Below are positions 36,495 to 44,367 of a DNA stretch of 64,000 bases, in pieces. The notes under the pieces are model-generated. The model was given only the letters and a program-made list of their open reading frames with translations. It searched no databases and was not told where the DNA came from. Location: NCBI GenBank assembly GCA_963972195.1, contig CAXATH010000007.1, positions 116,277-180,276 on the forward strand. The letters run 5' to 3'. A program made the translations under genes and the position numbers. The stretch's first letter is position 1. Each line of letters opens with the position of its first letter. This DNA comes from Litorimonas sp963972195 (GTDB lineage Bacteria; Pseudomonadota; Alphaproteobacteria; Caulobacterales; Maricaulaceae).

Positions 36495-36656
36495 ATAATA
36501 CTCGCAAAAAAAAGGCGCCCGCTAATGAATAGCTGCGCCGGCAATTATTCGTTGCGGCAATAACCGAAAAACTCTCTCAAAGCGAGTCTCCGTCAGGAGT
36601 TATCTCCAGATTGATGGGAAAGGCTGATATTAAGGTGATCACTTTTCATTTTTCAT

Positions 36657-36680
36657 AAAAAAGCGGAGCCGAAGCCCCGC
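36657..36680 (-). terminator. Terminator of the serC-serA operon
   Basis: On the minus strand a GCGGGGC-TTCG-GCTCCGC stem (one G-T pair) is followed by TTTTTT, about 28 bases after the serA stop codon. Confidence 0.8.
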
Positions 36681-36707
36681 CTTAAATTTTATTCCCGAAC
36701 CAGATGG

Positions 36708-38282
36708 TTACAGAGAAACAACATCGACAATTTTAACCGCGTCGAGAGATTTGATCTGTTTGGCAACTGACTCTGATATGGGTTCGTCAACGCTTACGAG
36801 ACAAACCGCTTCGTCTCCTTTTTTCATACGGCCCAAGGAAAATGTTGCGATATTGACCTTGTTATCCCCCAAGACGGCGCCGAGACGTCCTATAAAGCCG
36901 GGCTTATCTTCATTTCGGACATAGACCATATTTGGTGAAAAGGCCGCATCCATTGGAACGCCAAAGAGGCGGACGATGCGAGGCTCGCCGCGATAGATTG
37001 TGCCAACGACAACATATTTACGCTCTGTCGTTGTCACGGTGAGGCGGATAAGCGATTCGGCCCGTTCCGCTTCGTCGACATAGGACTCCTTGACCTCAAT
37101 CCCGCGCTCTTTTGCGAGAACAGGCGCGGAGACCATGTTCACATCTGGCATGGCGGCCTTGAGCAGACCTGCGAGGGCGGCGGCGGTCACAGGATTCGTG
37201 TTAAGCTGCGTGACCGCGCCTTTATAGGTGAACTCCACAGACTTGATCGGAGCGTGAAGGAGCTGACCTGTCAGGACGCCAAGCTTGTCTGCCAATTCAA
37301 CAAAAGGCTTGAGGCGAGGGGCTTCTTCAGCCGTAATAGACGGTGTGTTGAGTGCATTACTTACCGCGCCGGTCAAAAGGTAGTCCGCCATTTGCTCTGC
37401 CACCTGCACGGCCACATTTTCCTGCGCTTCTAATGTGGAAGCGCCGAGGTGAGGGGTCGCAATAAAGTTCGGTGTGCCGAACAGAGGGTGCTCTTTCGCA
37501 GGTTCGACAGCGAAAACGTCAAGCGCCGCTGCGCGAACATGGCCGGCCTCGAGAGCGTCTTTTAACGCCTCTTCGTCAACTAATCCGCCGCGCGCACAGT
37601 TTACAATGATGACGCCTGGCTTGGTCATTCCGAGGCGTTCGCGTGAAACTATACCTTTCGTGCTGTCGACCAATGGCGTGTGCAGGGTAATCGCATCTGC
37701 GCGCTGGAATAGTGCGTCCAGCTCAACTTTTTCGACGCCTAGCTTCACAGCGCGCTCCGGAGTGAGGTAAGGGTCAAAAGCAATGACCTTCATTTTCAAT
37801 CCGAGTGCGCGTTCAGCTACCAAAGCGCCAATGTTCCCACAGCCTATAACGCCCAGTGTCTTGTTAAACAGTTCAACACCTTTAAAGTCACTTTTTGGCC
37901 ATTCGCCATTTTGAGTACGGCTAGAGGCGGACGGTATCTGGCGGGCAGCGGAAAAGAGCATGGCGATCGCATGCTCGGCTGTGGTTACCGCATTGCCGAA
38001 CGGTGTGTTCATAACGACGACGCCCTGATCTGTTGCGGCTTTAATATCGACATTGTCAACGCCAATTCCGGCGCGCCCAATGACTTTTAGGTTCTTGGCG
38101 GATTTGATAATTTCAGCATCAGGACGTGTCGTGGACCGAACCGCAAGTCCGTCATATTCTCCGATGATTTCAATTAGCTCTTCTTTGGAAAGACCCGTAA
38201 TAACATCGACATCAACACCGCGGTTTTTGAAAACCTGAGTCGCCGCAGAGGACATTTTATCAGCAATTAAAACTTTAGGCAT
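36708..38282 (-). CDS. serA: D-3-phosphoglycerate dehydrogenase
   Basis: A 524-residue type-1 SerA: substrate and NAD domains (GRAGIGVDNVDI, LGVIGCGNIGALVAERALG, CARGGLVDEEAL, HLGASTLEAQENVA), an intervening ASB domain and a C-terminal ACT domain (EDKPGFIGRLGAVLGDNKVNIATF). It catalyses the first step of serine synthesis and may be inhibited by serine through the ACT domain. It starts three bases after serC. Confidence 0.97.
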   Translation of the reverse strand: MPKVLIADKMSSAATQVFKNRGVDVDVITGLSKEELIEIIGEYDGLAVRSTTRPDAEIIKSAKNLKVIGRAGIGVDNVDIKAATDQGVVVMNTPFGNAVTTAEHAIAMLFSAARQIPSASSRTQNGEWPKSDFKGVELFNKTLGVIGCGNIGALVAERALGLKMKVIAFDPYLTPERAVKLGVEKVELDALFQRADAITLHTPLVDSTKGIVSRERLGMTKPGVIIVNCARGGLVDEEALKDALEAGHVRAAALDVFAVEPAKEHPLFGTPNFIATPHLGASTLEAQENVAVQVAEQMADYLLTGAVSNALNTPSITAEEAPRLKPFVELADKLGVLTGQLLHAPIKSVEFTYKGAVTQLNTNPVTAAALAGLLKAAMPDVNMVSAPVLAKERGIEVKESYVDEAERAESLIRLTVTTTERKYVVVGTIYRGEPRIVRLFGVPMDAAFSPNMVYVRNEDKPGFIGRLGAVLGDNKVNIATFSLGRMKKGDEAVCLVSVDEPISESVAKQIKSLDAVKIVDVVSL

Positions 38283-38285
38283 GAG

Positions 38286-39449
38286 TTAGCCCTCCTTCTG
38301 AATAAGAGTTTCAAACGCCCAGTCCAACCATGGGACGAGCGCTTCGAGATTAGATTTTTCAACGGCTGAACCGCACCAAATTCGTAATCCTGCAGGCGCG
38401 TCGCGATAGCTGCCAAAATCCAATGCTACATTCTCTTGCGCGAGGAGATTTACAAAAGCCTTTGAAAAGGCTGCGTTATCTTCGATGCGGCTATCATCAA
38501 AGACGAGACAAACGCCAGTATTGGACCACTCGTCTATGTTCGCGGCGAGGTTTTTAATCCATGGCGTCGTTTCTACCCAATCCCAAATAACTTTCGCATT
38601 TTCATCAGCGCGTTTCAGAAGGGTTGGAAGACCGCCAATTGATTTAGCCCAGCTTAAGGAGTCGATATAATCCTCAACGGCTAGCATGGACGGCGTGTTG
38701 ATTGTCGCGCCTTGAAAAATGCCTTCATTGATCTTTCCGCCTTTTTTCATCCGGAAAAGTTTGGGCAAGGGCCAAGGTGGATTGTAACTTTCAAGGCGTT
38801 CTACAGCGCGTGGAGAAAGAATGAGCATGCCGTGACCCGCTTCGCTGCCCATGACTTTCTGCCAAGAAAAAGTGACCACATCGAGTTTATCCCAATCGAG
38901 TTGCTGCGCAAAAGCAGCAGAGGTCGCGTCGCAAATCGTAAGGGCTTCTCGATCCGTTGGAATAAAGTCCGCATTTGGAATCTTTACGCCGGACGTCGTT
39001 CCGTTCCAGGTAAAGACCAAATCCCGCGTGCCATCATAATTTGAAAAATCGGGGAGGTGACCATATTCGCCTTTAAGAATATGCAGGTCGTCCAGGGGAA
39101 GCTGTGTCTGCGCGTCGGTAATCCAGCCAGCTCCAAAGCTTTCCCAAGCGGCGACGTCAACACCGCGCGGCCCGAGAAGGGACCACATCGCCATTTCGAC
39201 GGCGCCAGTATCAGAAGCCGGAACAATTCCGATACGGTAATCTTCCGGAACCTCAAGAACCTCTCTGGTCAGATCAATAGCAAGCTTCAAGCGCTCTTTG
39301 CCTAAGGCAGATCGGTGCGAGCGGCCCAGAACGTCTAAGTTTAAATTGGAAATATCCCATCCGGGACGTTTGGCTGTCGGCCCGCTAGAAAAATGCGGAC
39401 ATGCAGGTTTTTTGGCCGGCTTCTGAGCCGGTTCGGTGGCGATTGCCAT
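38286..39449 (-). CDS. serC: Phosphoserine aminotransferase
   Basis: 387 residues, PLP-dependent, of the alphaproteobacterial SerC type: the N-terminal PHFSSGPTAKRPGW, the DATSAAFAQQLDW aspartate loop and the Schiff-base lysine in SWQKVMGSEAGHG. It converts 3-phosphohydroxypyruvate to phosphoserine. First gene of the serC-serA operon, preceded by a serC-leader-like RNA and a good promoter. Confidence 0.95.
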   Translation of the reverse strand: MAIATEPAQKPAKKPACPHFSSGPTAKRPGWDISNLNLDVLGRSHRSALGKERLKLAIDLTREVLEVPEDYRIGIVPASDTGAVEMAMWSLLGPRGVDVAAWESFGAGWITDAQTQLPLDDLHILKGEYGHLPDFSNYDGTRDLVFTWNGTTSGVKIPNADFIPTDREALTICDATSAAFAQQLDWDKLDVVTFSWQKVMGSEAGHGMLILSPRAVERLESYNPPWPLPKLFRMKKGGKINEGIFQGATINTPSMLAVEDYIDSLSWAKSIGGLPTLLKRADENAKVIWDWVETTPWIKNLAANIDEWSNTGVCLVFDDSRIEDNAAFSKAFVNLLAQENVALDFGSYRDAPAGLRIWCGSAVEKSNLEALVPWLDWAFETLIQKEG

Positions 39450-39456
39450 AAGACTG

Positions 39457-39511
39457 TCTCCATCGTCTGAGTTTTTGTGCAGACGTTAAAGTGCGTTCCA
39501 GTGGGGGAACG
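39457..39511 (-). promoter_or_regulatory. serC leader RNA-like element
   Basis: In the minus-strand leader of serC two hairpins occur in tandem: CGTTCC-CCCACT-GGAACG (39511-39494) and CGTCTG...CAGACG (39485-39464). The second stem ends just ahead of the GGAGA Shine-Dalgarno at 39461-39457. This agrees with the serC RNA motif described for alphaproteobacterial serC-serA operons, whose last stem abuts the ribosome-binding site. I did not compare it with the full consensus. Confidence 0.55.
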
Positions 39512-39524
39512 TGGCCCAAGCGCG

Positions 39525-39553
39525 CTATGCAATAAAAAGGGTTGGGATGTCAA
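39525..39553 (-). promoter_or_regulatory. Sigma-70-type promoter of serC-serA
   Basis: On the minus strand TTGACA (39553-39548) and GCATAG (39530-39525) are separated by 17 bases, and transcription would start just ahead of the leader hairpins. Weak -10, good -35. Confidence 0.55.
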
Positions 39554-39728
39554 TGAGACTCTGAGAGCGAGTGCCTTCGATTAAAAAACCGCGGTCGGTT
39601 TCTGGCAATTAAAGTGACTCTGAAGCTCCCGCTTTCTTGTGAAGTTTTTTGCGTCACAAGAAAGTCAGTCGTATTCAGGACATATTCAGGCTATATGATG
39701 AATGAATAGAAAAACGACGGGAATCACC

Positions 39729-41438
39729 ATGAACAAATGGACCAAGCTTTCAGGAAAATTATTGGCTGCCAGCGCCATGACTATCGTCATGAGCGCCGGT
39801 CTTGTGGCTTGCGGCGGCGGAAGCGGCGGAAATGGCGGATCGGTTGTAGTGCCACCGCCACCACCACCTCCTCCTCCTCCTCCTCCTCCTCCTCCTCCGC
39901 CACCCCCGCCTCCTGCGGCGACGTCCGTGACAATTTCCGGCACTGTCACTTATGATCGGGTGCCATTTAACACGGCGACAAATGGATTGGATTACAGCGC
40001 CACGCGGCAAGAGCCGGTCAGAGGCGCGATTATAGAACTATTGGATGCATCAAACGCTGTATTGGCGACATCTGTGACGGGAAATGACGGAAGTTATTCC
40101 TTCGCCGATGTGGACTCCGAAACAGATGTCCGCGTGAGCACAAAAGCACAATTGCTAAGTACGACGGGTTCCGAATATGACATTCAAGTCGTCGACAACA
40201 CGTCCGGCAACGCGCTTTACGTTCTAAATGGGTCTTTAGCCTCTTCAGGTACCGCCGACTCATCGCGCAATTTAAATGCGCCTTCCGGATGGGGTGGGAC
40301 TTCTTATACTTCAACCCGCGCGGCCGCGCCCTTTGCGATTTTAGACAATCTCTATGAGTTTGTTACAACCTATCAGACTGTCGACCCCGACATCGATTTT
40401 CCGATGCTGAATGTATATTGGAGTGTGAATAATCGTGCTGCGAGCGGGGATGTGAGCAATGGAGAAATTGGAACCTCCAACTACACACGATTTAACGGCG
40501 TCCCGACGCTCTCAATACTCGGAGACGAAAACAATGATACCGATGAATATGACTCTCATGTCATTGTTCACGAAGCCGCGCATTATTTTGAAGATCAAAT
40601 ATCACGCTCTGATTCTATTGGCGGCTCCCATGGGGCAGGCGATAAGCTCGACCCACGCGTCGCGATGGGCGAAGGCTGGGGCAATGCAATGTCGGGTATC
40701 GTTTTAGAAGACCCTTTTTATCGCGATAGCAGCACGGCCATGCAAGCCAGAGGCTTCCAGATTAATGTTGATGACAACACGGTGGCTAATCCAGGGTGGT
40801 TTAGTGAATTTTCTGTCCAGTCCATTATCTATGATATTTGGGATAGCTCTGATGACGGAGCCGATTCTGTATCTTTGGGTTTAGAGCCTATCTATCAGGC
40901 CTTTGTCGATCCGGAATATACAAATTCTATCGCCACCACGACGATTTTCTCTTGGTTAGATTCTCTGGAGCAACAGGCAGGCGTTCCGTTAGCCGGCATT
41001 ACGGCATTGAAAACCGGACAAGACATTGATGGAACGGGTCCGTTAGGCATTGGCGAAACGAATAATGGTGGAATTCCAAGTTCCCTGCCAGTTTACAAGC
41101 CGGTGACCACGGACGGTAACCCGGTCCGGATTTGTTCAGTGAATGATGCAGGTGTTTCAAACAAGCTCAACAACAGAGATTATTTATTCTTGAGTGTGCC
41201 AACAGCCGGAAGCTATACGCTTGAAATGTTGCGTGTTTCCGGCGCGGCAAACACCGACCCGGATTTCAGGGTGTTTGACGAGAGCAATACATTCTTTTCC
41301 GGCAGTAATAGCGGCGACAACAATGTAGAGACTGTCACTCTTTCACTGGAAAGCCGTAATTACTTTATTTCAGCTTTTGATTTCAACAATCTCAGCTCGC
41401 CAGGACAGGACAGCTGTTATGATTTCACTGTACAGTAA
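39729..41438 (+). CDS. HEAAH zinc-metallopeptidase-like lipoprotein with proline linker
   Basis: About 569 residues. A lipoprotein signal (lipobox LVAC) is followed by a glycine stretch and 21 prolines, then a carboxypeptidase-regulatory or SdrD-like beta domain (about 70-140, TISGTVTYD, GDGSYSF-like GNDGSYSFADV). The catalytic-looking domain has HEAAH at about residue 281 and a Glu in GEGWGNAMSG at about 315, the gluzincin pattern of two His plus a downstream Glu. A C-terminal beta domain (about 470-569) resembles pre-peptidase C-terminal modules. It should sit on the cell surface or the periplasmic face. ATG 39729 is preferred over 39702. Followed by a second lipoprotein 18 bp away. Confidence 0.65.
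   Translation: MNKWTKLSGKLLAASAMTIVMSAGLVACGGGSGGNGGSVVVPPPPPPPPPPPPPPPPPPPPPAATSVTISGTVTYDRVPFNTATNGLDYSATRQEPVRGAIIELLDASNAVLATSVTGNDGSYSFADVDSETDVRVSTKAQLLSTTGSEYDIQVVDNTSGNALYVLNGSLASSGTADSSRNLNAPSGWGGTSYTSTRAAAPFAILDNLYEFVTTYQTVDPDIDFPMLNVYWSVNNRAASGDVSNGEIGTSNYTRFNGVPTLSILGDENNDTDEYDSHVIVHEAAHYFEDQISRSDSIGGSHGAGDKLDPRVAMGEGWGNAMSGIVLEDPFYRDSSTAMQARGFQINVDDNTVANPGWFSEFSVQSIIYDIWDSSDDGADSVSLGLEPIYQAFVDPEYTNSIATTTIFSWLDSLEQQAGVPLAGITALKTGQDIDGTGPLGIGETNNGGIPSSLPVYKPVTTDGNPVRICSVNDAGVSNKLNNRDYLFLSVPTAGSYTLEMLRVSGAANTDPDFRVFDESNTFFSGSNSGDNNVETVTLSLESRNYFISAFDFNNLSSPGQDSCYDFTVQ
39852..39914 (+). repeat. Proline-coding triplet repeat (P21)
   Basis: Twenty-one consecutive proline codons, mainly CCT, form a CTC-type microsatellite within the metallopeptidase-like gene just after its lipidation site. 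It would form a stiff polyproline II spacer. Triplet slippage would keep the frame. Confidence 0.95.
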
Positions 41439-41456
41439 AGATGCGGAAAATTAAAT

Positions 41457-42014
41457 ATGTCAGCTTTTAAAGTAGTTTCCCGGTTCGTGATATTGCCTTT
41501 GTCGACAAGTGCTCTACTTCTCGCGGGATGCGCTGCGTCTCAAGCTAACAGTGCTCAGTCAAAAGAAGCCGCAGGAGTTGAAAAAACGACTAAACCCGGC
41601 GCTGCGGTGACATTCACTCATTCAGAACCAAAAGACCTACAGCCAGGCCAGTATGGTAAAGTGGTCATAAGAGTGGACGAGGAATATGACACAGGGACAC
41701 TGTTTTTAACGGCCCAGCCTGATGAAGGGCTGAGGCTTGTGTCGGAAACTGCGGAAACCAGTTTTACAATGTCCGCGGGCCGAGTTCACGAGTGGGAACT
41801 GGATGTAACGGCGGCCACTGACGGCGTTTATTATTTAAATGTATTCGCCAATGCAAAACTAGCGGATGGTACTGAATACCTTAGAAGCTATGCGGCCAAA
41901 ATCTTGATTGGAGATGCTACGCAGTCCGACATACGCAATTCCATAAAAGCAAATGGAAATTTGTCAGAAGACGGCAAAACCATAGCCATGGAAGCTGAAG
42001 AAACGATTCAGTAA
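41457..42014 (+). CDS. Lipoprotein of unknown function, partner of the HEAAH gene
   Basis: 185 residues with a lipoprotein signal (lipobox LAGC at about residue 25) and a beta-rich mature part resembling an immunoglobulin-like fold (VTFTHSEPKDLQPGQYGKVVIRV, GVYYLNVFANAKLADG). No family recognised. Its 18-bp distance from the metallopeptidase-like gene and matching localisation suggest joint function at the envelope. Confidence 0.6.
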   Translation: MSAFKVVSRFVILPLSTSALLLAGCAASQANSAQSKEAAGVEKTTKPGAAVTFTHSEPKDLQPGQYGKVVIRVDEEYDTGTLFLTAQPDEGLRLVSETAETSFTMSAGRVHEWELDVTAATDGVYYLNVFANAKLADGTEYLRSYAAKILIGDATQSDIRNSIKANGNLSEDGKTIAMEAEETIQ

Positions 42015-42090
42015 GAATATTAATTCTTACGACAACTGATCGCCCACCAATTACTCCAACAAAGTGTGACGCAACGATGGAAAGCCTTAG

Positions 42091-42423
42091 ATGCCGCTAC
42101 TTTTTTCCTATGGCACTCTGCAGCTTCCTCAAGTTCAAAAAGATATTTTTGGGCGATTAGTTGAAGGGGAGGCGGATGAACTGCTCGGGTTTGCCAAGAA
42201 TATGTTGGAAATTACCGACCCGGCTGTGTTGGTCAGTAGCGGGGCCCAATTTCACCCTGTTGTAAGGCGCTCAGACACATTTTCTGAACCCATTGCCGGC
42301 ACAGTTTTTGATGTCACTGGCGATGAGCTTGAGAAGGCGGATTCTTACGAGGTGTCAGATTATAAACGTGAAATCGTTAATCTTGCTTCGGGGCGGTCAG
42401 CTTGGCTGTATGTCAAATCCTGA
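42091..42423 (+). CDS. Gamma-glutamylcyclotransferase-like (AIG2/GGCT) protein
   Basis: 110 residues with the FSYGTL substrate-loop motif at the N-terminus and the GTVFDVTGDELEKADSYE region containing the catalytic glutamate, as in AIG2-like GGCT-fold proteins. Such enzymes cyclise gamma-glutamyl amines to 5-oxoproline; many bacterial members have unknown substrates. Alone in its unit. Confidence 0.75.
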   Translation: MPLLFSYGTLQLPQVQKDIFGRLVEGEADELLGFAKNMLEITDPAVLVSSGAQFHPVVRRSDTFSEPIAGTVFDVTGDELEKADSYEVSDYKREIVNLASGRSAWLYVKS

Positions 42424-42623
42424 AAACCTTCTAAAAACTGCAAATTCATACAATTTTAAGGGCTTGCTTTAAGGGTATCGTAAGGCCGGTTTGCGAAAGG
42501 TAAATCTCTCTATTAAAGGTCTTTTCAGTGTCATTTAAGTTTTGATATCAATAAGCTGCATTGCGCTTGAACGCAGATGTATTCTGAATTGCCCGCCCCT
42601 TTACCGTTCCCACGGTTAGTCTG

Positions 42624-42660
42624 AAAGGCCGCACGCTTCCGGGGTGCGGCCTTTCTATTT
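42624..42660 (+). terminator. Rho-independent terminator or attenuator
   Basis: AAAGGCCGCAC (42624-42634) pairs perfectly with GTGCGGCCTTT (42644-42654), followed by CTATTT. It could end the GGCT-like transcript or attenuate entry into the esterase gene 140 bases downstream. Confidence 0.65.
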
Positions 42661-42749
42661 CAGGCTCTAAAGTAACGCAGACATATTATGTCTTTTTTGC
42701 AACTCTCGGCGGCTTCAGCCATATTGTGGAAGCATAAAGCTTGACGGTG

Positions 42750-42776
42750 CATTCAAATGCCGTCCACATTTGAATG
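42750..42776. promoter_or_regulatory. 10-bp perfect inverted repeat before the esterase gene
   Basis: CATTCAAATG, 7 bases, CATTTGAATG, ending 19 bases before the esterase ATG. A TTGACG (42741-42746) sits just upstream as a possible -35, so the repeat would cover the -10 and start site: an operator, or a hairpin at the mRNA 5' end. Confidence 0.45.
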
Positions 42777-42795
42777 ACACCAGCGGGAGCAAAAG

Positions 42796-43665
42796 ATGAG
42801 ATTACGAACTGGATTAATGGCGACAGCTATAGCGAGCCTTATAGGGGCTGCGTCCTGCGCGCCGGTCAAAATTCTCAATTCAATTACGCCCTCAGGCAGT
42901 TTCGATAAATCTAAGAATATTTCCTATGGACCGCTTGAGCGTCAAAAGCTCGATATATACAGGTCTGAGACTTCGCGCGCGGACAGGCCCGTTTTGGTGT
43001 TCATTCACGGCGGAAGCTGGGACCACGGGAGCAAAGACCTTTATAAATTTCTGGCTGAGGGTTTTACTTCCGAAGGTTTTGACGTGGTCGTCCCGAATTA
43101 TCGGCTTTATCCTGACGTCATTTACCCCAAGATGATAGAAGATAGTGCTCAAGCCGTTGAGTACGCTGTGAAACAATTTCCGGATCGCGAGATTGTCCTC
43201 ATGGGGCACTCGGCCGGCGCTTATAATATGCTAATGGTTGGCTTGGCCCCGAACTATCTTAAAGCCGCCGGGGGAGATCTCTGCCGTGATATTTCAGGGC
43301 TAGTCAGCTTGGCGGGTCCTACGGGCGCTATTAAGCTCAAAGAAGAGCCTTATATCAGTATTTTCCCTGATCGATTTTATAGCAATGACGCTCCGATCAA
43401 TAATCTTACAGGACCGAGGCCGCCCCTTTTTCTGGCCCATGGGTCAGAAGATGACACGGTTCATCCGAGAAATTCGGAAGACTTAGCGGATAAGATTGTC
43501 GAGCAGGGCGGAGTTGCCACCGCGAAAATATATGAAGGCAAAAACCACACGGATATGGTCAAGCATATTTCCGGTCTTTTTGACGGCGATTCCACGCTCA
43601 AAGGCGACATTATTCAGTTTATTGAAAACTTACCTGAGAAACGAGAAGGCAGCTACTGCCAGTGA
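42796..43665 (+). CDS. Alpha/beta-hydrolase lipoprotein (carboxylesterase-like)
   Basis: 289 residues. The signal sequence ends with GAASC, a probable lipobox. The hydrolase core has an HGGSW oxyanion motif, the nucleophile elbow GHSAG, an acid in HGSEDDTVHP and the catalytic His in NHTDM, as in the BD-FAE/HSL-like esterase group. Likely a periplasm-facing esterase of short acyl or aryl esters; substrate unknown. GGGAG precedes the start. Confidence 0.8.
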   Translation: MRLRTGLMATAIASLIGAASCAPVKILNSITPSGSFDKSKNISYGPLERQKLDIYRSETSRADRPVLVFIHGGSWDHGSKDLYKFLAEGFTSEGFDVVVPNYRLYPDVIYPKMIEDSAQAVEYAVKQFPDREIVLMGHSAGAYNMLMVGLAPNYLKAAGGDLCRDISGLVSLAGPTGAIKLKEEPYISIFPDRFYSNDAPINNLTGPRPPLFLAHGSEDDTVHPRNSEDLADKIVEQGGVATAKIYEGKNHTDMVKHISGLFDGDSTLKGDIIQFIENLPEKREGSYCQ

Positions 43666-43705
43666 CGAAAGAGTGCGACTTAGGTGGCCAATACGAAGGC
43701 TTTAT

Positions 43706-44125
43706 CTATAAACCATTTACGCGCGCATAAGTTCGGCTGATAGTTTGTAGTTCGACGCTACTATTGGCCGGGATAACACGTTTCAGCGTATTGTGGGTGA
43801 GTTTGAAAAGAGGGGTTTCTTCCCCATTGTCGTGAATATGTTTAAAGCCCATTTTCCAGCCTTCAAATTCACGGACCTCTGCTTCGCGTCTCAAAAGAAC
43901 CATAGTCTGAATATGACGAGAGTCTTTTTCGATTTTAGCGAAAAGCGCTTCAACGACACTTTGCTCACCTTCCAATACCTGTAGGATGGAACCGTCATGA
44001 TACAGCATGACACCTGAGATGCCTGCCGCCATATTGTTTTGACGTGAAAGGTTAGCAATTTCATTTAGCACTGAAGGCGTAAGCGCTTCAGTCGCATAGC
44101 TTGTAAAAATCAATTGATAGAGCAC
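43706..44125 (-). CDS. BLUF domain protein with Tyr-to-Phe at the photoactive site
   Basis: About 139 residues. GTG 44125 gives the usual BLUF opening (LYQLIFTSYAT) with AAGGA nine bases upstream. Against AppA and PixD numbering, the flavin-site Asn (residue 31), Gln (49), Trp (90) and Met (92) are kept in a gap-free alignment, but the photoactive tyrosine (AppA Y21, PixD Y8) is Phe7. BLUF domains bind FAD and sense blue light; this one may bind flavin but should not run the normal photocycle. No output domain, as in short BLUF proteins. Confidence 0.85.
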   Translation of the reverse strand: MLYQLIFTSYATEALTPSVLNEIANLSRQNNMAAGISGVMLYHDGSILQVLEGEQSVVEALFAKIEKDSRHIQTMVLLRREAEVREFEGWKMGFKHIHDNGEETPLFKLTHNTLKRVIPANSSVELQTISRTYARVNGL

Positions 44126-44247
44126 TTGTGTGGTCCTTGGGCTTATTTTTATTGTTATCAATCCCACACAGCTTTACCTTGTCCTAAAAGAGTAAATAAA
44201 ATGTGACGATAACGTTGTCATAACCCATAAAACCGAAGATTATTGAA

Positions 44248-44267
44248 GTTTCAATGATTGTTGAAAC
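44248..44267. promoter_or_regulatory. 7-bp inverted repeat between the BLUF gene and the phosphatase gene
   Basis: GTTTCAA-TGATTG-TTGAAAC lies in the 242-bp divergent gap. It may be an operator for one or both genes; no regulator is adjacent. Confidence 0.3.
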
Positions 44268-44367
44268 CTATGTTAAGATATTGAACGTTTAATTTGAGGA
44301 CCAACAGAAAAAGGGAGAGCCTATTCCCGGTTTGCTGAGAGTGCGAAAGGCGGGTAAGGTAGCATTT

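Larger units (their letters stand above)
42424..42795. other. 372-base intergenic region with leader-like ORF, terminator and inverted repeat
   Basis: No conventional gene. A 15-codon frame from ATG 42577 (stop 42624, four prolines) ends exactly where an 11-bp terminator stem begins (42624-42654). A 10-bp inverted repeat (42750-42776) lies just before the next gene. The first 150 bases show nothing I can name. Confidence 0.6.

Noticed and set aside
39759..40010. Arg-rich and Gly-rich frames opposite the polyproline tract
   Set aside because: They are direct reflections of the triplet repeat in other frames, with no independent support.
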